In this document: piece by piece, positions 51,701 through 63,700 of the stretch
Layout of the letters: every line of letters starts with the position of its first letter
How positions within the stretch are numbered: the first letter of the stretch is position 1
DNA from: Ischnura elegans
Taxonomy: Eukaryota > Arthropoda > Insecta > Odonata > Coenagrionidae
Assembly: GCF_921293095.1 (NCBI RefSeq)
Contig: NC_060258.1
Location: forward strand, 5,842,607-5,906,606
Reading direction: 5' to 3'
Length of the DNA stretch: 64,000 bases
The notes under the pieces: generated by a model
The model's input: the letters and a program-made list of their open reading frames with translations, nothing else
Told to the model about the DNA's origin: nothing
Databases searched by the model: none
Made by a program: the position numbers and the translations under genes

Positions 51701-54700
51701 CTTTATGGCAGGACAGTGCCATTCCGATGATGACGAAGTGAAAACGACCGTAAAGCAATGGTTTTCTAGTCGGGCGGCAAGCTTCTTTGATGATGGCATA
51801 CAAAAGCTCGTCCCAAGATACGATAAATGCCTCAATAATAATGGGAATTACGTAGAAATGTAGAGTAAAGTATGGCCTTTCAAGTGAATAAATTAATTTT
51901 GAAAAAAAATTACTTGCTTTATATGTCAAAATGGTACTTACTTTAAAAACACCCCTCGTAAAATTTTCAGTGAAAATCATGGAGATAATGATGAACAGCT
52001 GACATTTGTAAAATATGAAGTAGAAACAAATTTTGAAAAGTGCTACATGTAAACATCAAACCTAGGATATAAACACCGGGCTACCGCTCCTACTTAAAGG
52101 GAGACTATTTCTATAGGAATATATTAGGTACATAAATGTTGAACTGCATTCCACTTTTAAAACCATTGGTTATATAACCTAATATGGGAGGAGATTTGTG
52201 GACAGCTCCCAATGAACTACAACACTACAGAGTTTGATTAAAATGTGAGACCTGATTTTCTAAATGAGCAATGAATTATCAGTCCTGGGATTTCATGTTG
52301 TAAAATAAACATTTTCATGAGGCATGATTTATTGGTCACAGGATAGTTTATAGTAAAATAAATATCATATTGATATTTGCTTCATCGGTACCAAGATTTA
52401 GCATAGAAAAAATATAAGGCAAGGAAACTACAACAATTAAATACAAAATAAAGAGGAAAATATGACTTACTTTCAGATAAGAATATGTACTTGTTCCAGT
52501 TATAAGTAACTTTGAATCAAATAGGTTACAATGTCTGTAAATACTTGTGCCTCAGCCTAAATAAGATGAAAGGAATTTGAAGAAGGGTCACTATACTCCA
52601 ATAAACAGTACCACTGGAAATCCACACACTTGCATTGCAGGAGTAAGGCTCTTTGTTACTCACCACAGGGAAAAAAGTTGAGCTTGGTCACTTGTAAAGC
52701 TAGAGCTTTAGATCATTTGCACCTCACCCCCTTGCAATGAAAGCAAGCAAGTAGGCCACTTGTTGAGGTACCAATAAAAGTAGCATAAACATGCCAAACA
52801 CTGTTAGCTCGTGGCCAATACATGCCAACTTCCTTATGTGTGCTATTAAATGCCAACCATGTGCAGGTTAATAACAAGCATCTATGTGAGGCATTTGACA
52901 CCAAAGTAATGGGTAGCTTCTGACAATCACAGGTAATTTATGTTAACATGTGAAAAAGAGCAAACACATGAAACACTATGGGCCACCAAGGAGCCCCACG
53001 TCCCCACTGGAGGGCTAATAATGTTTAGTTTATCCGTCCCAGGATTTTATAAGGCAAGAAAACTACAATACAAATGTACAACATGAAAAGAAAAAAAAAC
53101 ACTTTTTTAAGATAAGAAAACTTCTTCGAGTAATTAGCAACTTTCTATCAAATGGGTTACCTTTAAAGCTGTGTAAAAATCTGAATGTCCTAGCGTTTTC
53201 CTTGATTAACATTTCTGCCCACAATCTCCTATAACAATTCATCAAATTCAATAGCAATAATTCTATACATACATGGTCATTCTCCTCAGGAGATGGTTCC
53301 TCCTTTGCCCCGACCAGCGTCCAGTCCAGGTCTGCCACCATGGCTCCCCTGCCCTGAGCTTCCACCTTTTCGCCTTGGGAAGGAGTTAAGGTATTGGGCT
53401 GCAACATAAACCCCAATAATCATCATTAATGATTGAGATACAGAAATATTAAAACAAAACTTTTGAGAATTCATCACACGAATAAAATTAAAGTTAGTTT
53501 CAAATGGCTATTGTCTTCATAATACCCTGCAAGCTGCCTCAAGGTAATTAATGATAGGAATTTATAATATGTATTTACAATTATTTTGTTAAAACTACCA
53601 CTTTACTATATTCCTGTTACTTCTTATTTTCATCGCAAAATCCCTGCAAAAGCCACCTGATGATCCACAGGCCAATCGTTTCTGGAGATGCAGAACTCCA
53701 GATAAAATCTTATTCATAACTGTAACTTATTTTAAGAAAGAACTTTGCATGAGAATCCATAGCTCATAGGTAATAACGTACATTCATGGTTAATTAATAG
53801 GGTCAATAATGGAGGATAAATTTAGTGTACATTTTGGTTTTTTAATTCAGTTTAGAGACATCAAACCTTTTGACTAATAAATTAAACTTACTCAGACAAG
53901 ATATAACAGATGGCCATTCTGAGTTAACAAAAAGAGAAATCTGTAGATAAACTCCTTATAGAACAAAGCTTGCATAGCTTTAATGGGAAAATATAAAGGG
54001 TCATTTACCCTGCATGGACAACTGATAAGTAGGGATGGGAAAATTTCGCCATCATGAATTTTGCAGATTTAGACACAAAGTGTCCTGGTAGAGGCAAGAC
54101 ATTACAAATTACCTCAAAGTAACTGAGGATAAGACTTTTGAACTCACGAAATGTCACAAATTGTGTCCAAAAATACGAATTTTTATTTTTTTGGAGAAAA
54201 TTTTGAAACTATAATTTCAAACATAGGAACAAGCATTACATTACATAGAATGATTTCAATTCTATTCAAATTAACACAAGCGCGAGTATTCCTTAGGTAT
54301 GTGGACGAGTGCAGTTCCTAAAAGCATAACTAATGTTACGATACAATCCCGGGAGGATGGCATCGCGTGTTTTCGATTTGCTGCAATACGAGGCAGTGGC
54401 AAAATATATGGCAATCTCCCATCCTTACTCTAGAGGGAATAACCGTATATTTGCTCTCTGAGTTGAGCAAGAAAAGAGCAATTTATGCAATTTTTTTCTT
54501 ATCAACATCACCAATGGAATATTATATTAGTAGAGGAATCTGAAGCATGCCCATAGAACTGTTGTCACTCCGTGAGCATTAAAATCAGATTTCAGTGGTA
54601 AATCCTGATTAGAACTGTCCGCTAACCCGGCGCTAGCCTGATGAATGCACCCATGGACTGCACATGCCTGAATACCTGTTGTTTGGATCTCTACCTTTTA

Positions 54701-57700
54701 GCTATATCTGTCAAATAATTGTTTTTCCAGTGTACATTGTTAAGTATTGCTGCTGGTGTGTCAGACATTCAAGTTATTTTGACGAGTTATTGTAGTGTCG
54801 AATGAAAAATTATGAAAAGGGACAGGGCTTTTCCGTATCAAATAGATGGATTTTATTGTATCGATAAAAGTATGGTTATGTTCAAATTCTGCAATTGTCA
54901 GGTAGCTTGGGAAAGGAAAGACTCGATTGAAAAACATTGGAAATCTTCGAAGCATCTAACTGCTGCAAAATTTGGTAAGTATGGATATTCTTTAAAGTTA
55001 AAAACATCAATCTCTATCTGCATCAACTGCTGCCATGAAAAAAACCAAATTGCTCATCATTTTGGAAAGTGGGTAGTATGAAACTTTCTCAAAGCTGACA
55101 TTCTTCTCTACAAATTGGAAAATGAGCACATGAAGTCATTTTTGAATAAAAGGAATAGAAGGATCAACAACTTTCCTATTTCCACATGGTGATTTATTGA
55201 GACCGACCATGGTTTCGTTGCAGCGTAAAATTATCAAGGTCGCTGTAACAAAATCATGGTCTATCTCTAATAATCACCATGTGGAAATAGCAAAGTTGTT
55301 GACCCTTTTATTCCTGCGATGATGAATTTCCACAAAGTTACACCCGCTACTGTTAATTATTTTTGAATGAATTTGTTGATGGCAAGTATAACATTACAGC
55401 AGCTTTTTGTAAATTAAGTCAAGGCATTCTAATCCTTTCCATAGTAATAGGAAAACTAACATTTTATTTACCACTTTGAATAATTTTACCTTGCTACAGG
55501 TGCTGGAGAAATTTCCTGCATTCGTCAACTAAGGGATAAATATATTCCTGATCTAAAATACAATGATAGGTCAACATTATGACTTAACTGAAGGACAAGT
55601 AGGTGATAGTTTTTTGCAATAAAATAATGAACAAGAGAGAAGAAAATGTTTTTGTGATCTAGCTAAAAATTGTTGAACTTCTTGATACTCCATTGGACAT
55701 TGTAGTTGGTGACGTGTGTACTTTGGTGTTTGTGTACTTTCTGTACTATTCTAGATGGGCAGCTAAGGGGAATTTAGCAAGCACTTGAAATCATTGTATG
55801 AGGGAGTTGAGGGAGCAATGTTATTAAACTGCTAGAGGATTGTGGAAGGACAATGTTCAGTAGGGGCAAAGTGAGTGCAGTCCTGTCCAGTGCAGCTTCC
55901 CATGCTGTAACCAAGCTACTGGAGTTTCAGGCTATTGATACCACTTTACAGTTTTTTAAGTACATCAATGTATTTGACCCAGCTGATATAGTACAAATGA
56001 TTATCACTGAAGAACTTGAGCAGAAAATTAACAGAATAAGTTTGTGTCCCAAACTGGATGATATAGATGTAATGCCATGCAACAAAGAACTGAAATCTTT
56101 TGTGGAGAATCGTGTACGTGGAAAGCTAAAGGTAGATGTTAAAGCAGTATTGCTAGGGATGTCACTAACATTTCCAACATTTAGTGAGGCTGTGTTGAAA
56201 TCGATTTGGATTTCTTGTGTAAATGTCGACTGTGAACAGATCTTTTCTATGCACACAAGAGTGTTGGGTGATAAGCATCATCATTTAGCTCAAGAGAATC
56301 TAGAACTGTTTCTTGAAGCATACTTTGAAGGTTGAAACAAACAAAATCTAGTAGATCATATAGTGTAAGTATGCAAAACATTGAGTGGCATTGACTCTCA
56401 GCTATCCTGGTGCCTTGATTTGACTCTGCAGTGTTACCTATGTTATTCTAGATCCAGTGGAATATGTAAAAGAAATAATCTAGATTGAAATTTACATATT
56501 AGATAGAATTAATGCTAAATAACCACACAAAACAGCATGCAATTTTTATACATGTCACATTCCCCATTTCACTACAGACAGGTATTATAGCTTACTTTTC
56601 AACTTCAACAGCTGACTTTCCCGGTTCCGATACTGAGGTGATTGTCTGCAGTCATAACACAGCCACAAGGGAAGTGTCACATAACCGAGATATATTTGGT
56701 TAAACTATGGTACTGACCCTTTTCTAGGTTTTGAAATAAAAACGAATTTAAATATATATTTAAACTTGCAGTTTTTGAGAAAACACCGAAATGTCTATTT
56801 GAAATAACCAGATTTCCAATTCCAAAGTACTGCTTTTCTCCCTCTCAAACCACCAAAAAATTCCTATCCCTACTCATAAGTGGTGTTTTCTTGTGGTATT
56901 TTTACATCCAGGGGCTAAATAAAAATTTGCAATGCAAGTAGAACATCATTAGCTTTCCAGGAAATAACTGAACCATACATAACTTATTTGCTCAAAAAGT
57001 GCTTGCAAACACGTGAAGTTGTTTCAGGTGAAAAAGGAATAGATCCATGATAAAATATATAAAAAACAAATGATAACGTCACCACTTTAAAGTATAAATC
57101 AAGTACTTAACATGGCTTCAATAATATTTGATTATCATGTTTCACAACCTTACAAACAAACTGATATGCTAAGCTACACACAGCAGAGTAACCAGTTCAT
57201 TGATAAGCCACAGAAAGCCTAGCCACCAGTGATGGATGAAGCAAGAAAGAAACATCAATTGGAATAGTAAAGGCACAGGGAGCATTCTACAAAAAAGAAT
57301 GATCCACTCACAGCTGAGAATACAAATACAGAGGTAAGGAACCAATGCATTAGATACTAAGTATGGAACATATTTATAAATGGTGGCTTCAAAATTTACA
57401 GCTGCAGAACAGTAAAGAGATAAACGTGAGTTTAAACTTCCATGCAAAATTGCTTTGATGGTCTCCATTTTCAAAGCAATTGACCTGTTTCAATTTCTCT
57501 TCTAGGTTAATGGTTTTTCTTGATAACTTCTTGATTTCTCTACCTGCATTCCTATTTTTGGACATTGTTCTCTTGGTTTTCCCTCTGTACGGCTCTATCA
57601 AAGTCACCCACTGCAGCACTGTATTCCTGTGACACAGAGGGGCTACGACTGCTGGGAGGGAATTATGCCATTGTGTTTGAGACTAAAGCAGGCCCTTTAT

Positions 57701-60700
57701 GTATTTATAATATTCATACGCAACTCGGCCAACACTCCATTTCTCCCGCGTGAATACCGATGACATCGAAGGCTTTAGCATAGATCCTCTACCTGGAAGT
57801 CAATTGCCTGATAACCTATGACGGCAAAAATTATGTCTCAACCGTATTGCTTAAAAAAAACTCATTTCCACTAGCTCCATGCATAGCTATTGATCTAAAT
57901 TAACTATTGTCACTCTGTTAAGGAGAGAAAATAAAATACTTCAGTAGGCCGACTATGTAGACCCAATGTCAAGTAATGCTTTTGGACATTGCACAGCAAT
58001 GGTCGTCGATTAATAAATAAAAAAAGATGATTTGAGGAAAGCAGAAGTATTAACAGAATTGAAATTTTTCACTTTCAGTATACTAAGCGCAAGCTCACAT
58101 TTTATCATTAGAGTGGCAAAGTTATTTGATTAAGTTACACTGCGTTACGATGTTTCCCCGAGGAACAAATCTGCGCTATATAGAAATTGTGCTATGCAAG
58201 GCATGAGTGTATGACCATCTAAACCAAAAATTTCCTATGGCAGTGGCAAAATACCAATGGCAATACTAGTAGAACACTACAAATTCATTTTCCTTGTATT
58301 TTTTTGGGCACATCGCACACAAAAAATTGAAAGAAAATGGTGGCATGGGGAAAAAGCAGACCTTATCCAACCTGCATCACGTGTCTATCCCACTGTGCAG
58401 TTAACGGGAAGGAAAAAAAATGGAAGCTGCACAGGGTGATTTTGAGTTTTACATGGTCAGCGTTGAATGTGTTAACATCACTAATCTTTTGGCAATCGAC
58501 TTGCATCACCGATGCCCAACTCTCAATTCAATTCAAGGTCTAACATATCCCTCATCCCCACAGTAAATTCCTCTTCATTTTCATCACAAAATCCAAATAT
58601 TCAACAATTAGATTCCTGTGAACATCAATCTCTCATAAGGAATGCAAGTTATGTAGTTGAATCTGGCTAGCAGCTACATCATGATGTCACAGTCAATATG
58701 TTTCAGTGCACCTAATTCTATAGTACTCAGTTTAACTCTCAATTCCTAACATCCCCCCTTCCGCTCCATGGTAAACGGAAATGAAACTGTATTTGTATGA
58801 TCACATAACAAATGACTGCTTAGTGCCGAGATGACAGAGAGCTTACTTGCTCAGTGAGCAAAGTTGAGCGGTCAGTTAGGCAAAATACACCAAATCTGTT
58901 TATTACATTTAATTTAAATGATTCAAACATGAAAGCTCTTCCGTAGTTGTTCATGATTGAACAGGCAGGCAAAATGATGTATGTTTCTGCTGAGAGGTAT
59001 AAAAAAATAATACATAAAGGAATGACATTGTGCCATAGAAAAATAAAACTATACAAGGCAAAAGTACACTCACCAGGTCATCAGTGGCCAATGGGTCTGA
59101 GGCATCACTTTTTATTGCTGCTGGATCTGTGGTGTACAGCACGGGATAGTACTCATTGAGTTGACCTTCATTCTCATGTTTTACATGAATCTAGAAGAGG
59201 ATAACGGGCATCACTCAATAAAACCAAAACAAAAATAACCTCGTTTGATAATGATAACTACTCTTTTAAGTGAGACCACTCCAGCTGGCAAAAATAATCA
59301 TGACATTCTTTCAACTCAAAGATCAAACTCTAGAATATTAATGTCCAAATAAGGAGGGGGAGCTGCGTCACCAACATCACATGGTTAGAATGAGAATATA
59401 GGCCACTTACAGTAAGGGCACCACAGTGGGAACGATACATCGAGGTTCCACTGAACAAGGATGTCATTTTTCACCTTGGCTTATAAAAAGGAACCACAAT
59501 AGTTTATGCTGGTTCCTAAGTTGAAACAATGGAGGATGATGGCTTGAACAAATAGAGGGAAATCATCAGACACTGCCTTGTAATAGCCACTACTAATGAC
59601 TTGAACAGAGATTTGACCAGGGTATCCAAAATTATACTCCACGGGATAAGAGACATTTCTGTCAACAGATTATCAATGCTATACAACTGCTATTGACTTG
59701 CATGAAAAAACATTTGTGTGGTTCCACTTCCTGCATCATGTGTCACTACTAGAAAGAGCAACATCTGAAGGTTGCATTATGCCAGTGACTTCCCACAAAA
59801 ATTCTTAAATTTATAACAGACAAACCCCCATTCCTCATACAACCGAGGAATTTGTAAAACTGAATGTGATTAGACTCAGTTTTCTCTGTGAATAAGATTA
59901 TAACTTACCAACTTATCGTCCCTGGGCAATACGCAGTCTGGCACAGGAATGTATACTTCAGTCATTTGGGCTGAGCATGTGAACTCTGAAGTGTTTTCAA
60001 TGACATCTTGAATGCAGTCCTTTGTCTCCACACAAGGCTCCGACTCCTCATCATCTGCCCCTCCTCCTTCAAAACTCTGCGTACAAAGGAACAGGGATAA
60101 ACCTTTATCTCTTTAAAACACACATATATGGAATACTCTAAGCGTTACGAAGAAGAATGTTACACATATTGCCTCTGCTATCATATAAAAATGGCATGGT
60201 CTCTGCATGCCTGTCAATCAAATACTGAAAAGGTACAGTGCAAACTGAAAAAAAATTAATAGGAAGATCCCTGATATTCCAGGTTCACACAGCGTCTTTT
60301 CTAAATATCTTAGGGACCATGGAAGCTGCCCCTTCACAGCATAATACACGACAGAGAATGGAGATTATTCAGATGTATCATTTTTCCGTTTTTTTTTTCA
60401 AATCATGAGAAATCAAAAGAGAGACTGAAGATTCAATTTTTTGCAGTTAAGAAAATGAATTGATCAAGTTTTTTATTCTTGCACTCAAATTGCTTCTGCA
60501 ACTATCATTTTTGTAGTAGTAGCTGTTAAAAGGCCAAAATCACTATTTATTCTTTTCTCAACAGTAGAGTCATGGATAAAACAGGTGGAGCATGTTTTCA
60601 ATGTACCTATTATGCTCTTTTACCTCTTGTTAATGCTCAAATATAAACTCTAGAAGAGAATACAGGGTGTAATATCTATGCAGAAAGAAAACAGACATCA

Positions 60701-63700
60701 AAATCATCTTCTCTTCCATAACTATTTCATGAAATGGATTTTTAAATTACCCTGTTATTATTATACTTAAAATATACAAAACCAATCACACAGCAATTAT
60801 GTATTATTCTCGAAACAAAGTTCCTACTGTCTGTCAATATATGGCTATAGACCTGATTGTTGGTCAATTTTGAACTACCAGAATAATCATGACTCAAGCT
60901 TAGCCATTAGGTAAACAAACTGCTCAACAACCATGATGAATATGTCACAGCATTAGATACTTAGTGTTGAGAAAAGAGCACCATAAAGTTAACCGAGATA
61001 CTGCTATAAGAGAAACACTGTTATACGATTGGTATCATTCCTTCAAAGACAATCATTTCAATGATGACCACTGTCTAGGTGTAGAAAGGCCAAAAACCTC
61101 CAGAGAAAATAATTGGGGGCATTGCTCAATGAAGATCAATGCCATACTCAAGAAGAGACTGCTTTGTATTTGTAGTTGCCCACCAAGCCATTTCCAAGGG
61201 ATTGCATGCAATGGGAATTTAGTGTCAAGCGAGGAAATTGTGTTTCCAATGATTCAACAATAATTCCACAGCATGAAATGCTCAACCTCACATTACAACG
61301 CCTAGAACATTAAAACCTAACTAGATACACTCAAATGCAAAGGCTAAATGCACCCACCAAATTCCCCAGATATTGAATAATCTGATTATTATTTGTTGCA
61401 TTCAATATTACATGGTCTGACAGATCAGCAGCTGCACTCATATGAATGCATTGAAAATGGCTTCATTCATGTATAACCTCAAAAGATGAACACTTAAACC
61501 ATTCCCGTGTTCAAGCTCTGCCACAATGATGGGGAAAAACTGCAGATAGAAATGGACAACATCCTTCCTTTTCCACCTCACATACAAGATATTCTAATAG
61601 CTACATTTCTATCACATGGTGGACAGAGCCTCATTAATCAACCACAATTATAAGTTATTAATCACATCAACCATTAAAATACAAAATAAATACGCATCAC
61701 GAACTAAATCTTTAACTCTACAGTTAGGTAAAAAAGTTTCTCACCACAGTAACCTGCATAAATACAAAGGTATTAAAAAATCAGCAAAAAGCATTAATTA
61801 TTCCTTATGCACTAAGAAAATATTTCTGTCAACACACTCCAAACTCATTGAGCAAAATTGATCCACAAACTAAAACAGCATCCCATTCCAAATATCATGC
61901 AATTAGTACACAAAAGATTATCAAAACAAATAAAAAAAGGTTTAAAGAGAATAGACCTCAAAATAGATTGTAAGAATTAATCTACTCTGAGCATGAATTT
62001 AGAGCCCTTTTTTATGCCAATAGCCCCCAAAAAATTAAGAACGCAATAACCTTGCCAGGCATGCATGCCATAAAAAGAATTATCACTGGTTTTCCCTGCA
62101 TATAAAATCGTCAAAGGTTACATGGGAATTCCACTGGGTTAGGTTCTCCAACTCTATCTTACAATCAGCCGAAGTTTTGATGTATGAGCTGTCCATCGTC
62201 ATTAGTGCACCAGGACAACTCGTCGAAATAGAAACGTCGGCCATAATGAAGTAGGAGAGTCTGGCCTGGCATAACTCCTGACTAAGCTTCTGCATGCCAT
62301 ATCCTTTGCAAAGATTTTGAAGACCGTTATGAAGGATAAACATCTCAGTACCTAAAAAATATATTTCCTAACACAGGTAACCTTTGAACTTATTTATGCT
62401 AAGGTCATATTTAAACTTGCTAACCACAAAATTTATAGAAAACTTTCAAATTTTATAATGTACTTTTAGAAAAAAATAGTTTCTCTAAATGATTGTGTAA
62501 AAAACTGTTTTTAAAAGTAAAACGCAAATAATTTTAAAAAGGGCACTAACAGAAATGGTTCTAGCCAAATATGCTGTGATTGAAATAATCAAAGATTATG
62601 CAAATATAAAAATTATATTCCAATATTGGAAAATAGTAAACTAAATAAAAATAAACTTAACAAATGCAGAAAAGATATACCAATTCAAAATTCCTAATTT
62701 TCTTACTAATTTTACATTTTTGATGGAAATGTTTTCTGTGTTAATTTTTCCGCACTTAAATTAATTCCTAATACTTAGCCAGTCTTGCCTTCATTGTAAC
62801 CACCATCTATTCATACAAGATGACTTGAAAATAAACAATCAATTTCCGAAACTTCACAAAGATATTTTTAGTTACACATAACCATAGCCTCATGATATCA
62901 TAGTGAAAGGTAAGAAAGGGGCCCCGAGCTAAATGAAGGTAATATATTATAAATGAAAGGTAATATATTTACGTGCAACTGTGACTTTATTTGACAACGC
63001 ATAGACAAACCAATTTCTGGGTCTCTGACACTTCAATCTTTCGCAGCAAATCGTCAGGGATTTTTTTGTTCCCTTTAACAATCTCCGATTACCTAATCAA
63101 ATACTTAAAAAGGTAGCGTGGTATAGCGCAGTTGGTAGATTGCCTTTTTGAGTTGATAAATGGTGAGTTTGAATGCCATTCTTTCCTGGATATCGTAGTT
63201 TAGAACACACTTAATTTCACTAGATGACAAAATGTCTTCAATCGTCGCCATTGTAACACAAACAGCAACATTAATAGGACCTTGCCAACGATTGACGGAT
63301 AGGGAAAAACCAAATTTACGGGATTTTGGACTTGTTACACTTTTCCGTAAAACGTTTCGCAAAATATATCATTCCTGATTCCTACTTTTGTCTACATAAA
63401 CCAAAGAGTTTCACCTTTAACTCTGCAATACTTATACTACACCAGTCTTCAAATAAGAAATTACCATAAGTACTCACCCTGAAGCAACTTTTTCTAAGAA
63501 CTGCGTCTGATTCTAAACAAATCTTTTTGAAAGCACTGAATTCCGTAAGTTTCTTCAAACACAGTGGACACATGGTAGTGGGCAGGCCATCTCCCACAGT
63601 AACCTGAGATTTTAATAAACACGTTACACATCAATAGAGTTGGGAATCAAAACATGAAATGAAGTAAGCACCATTTTAAATAAAATCGATAACATTTAAT

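Larger units (their letters stand above)
60077..63477. other. Intron 2 of the ZAD gene
   Basis: 3.4 kb between exons 2 and 3. It contains a mariner N-terminal relic near 60950-61110, an unexplained 86-codon frame at 62083-62353 and a tRNA-like sequence near 63113. The rest is AT-rich without recognisable features. Confidence 0.5.
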
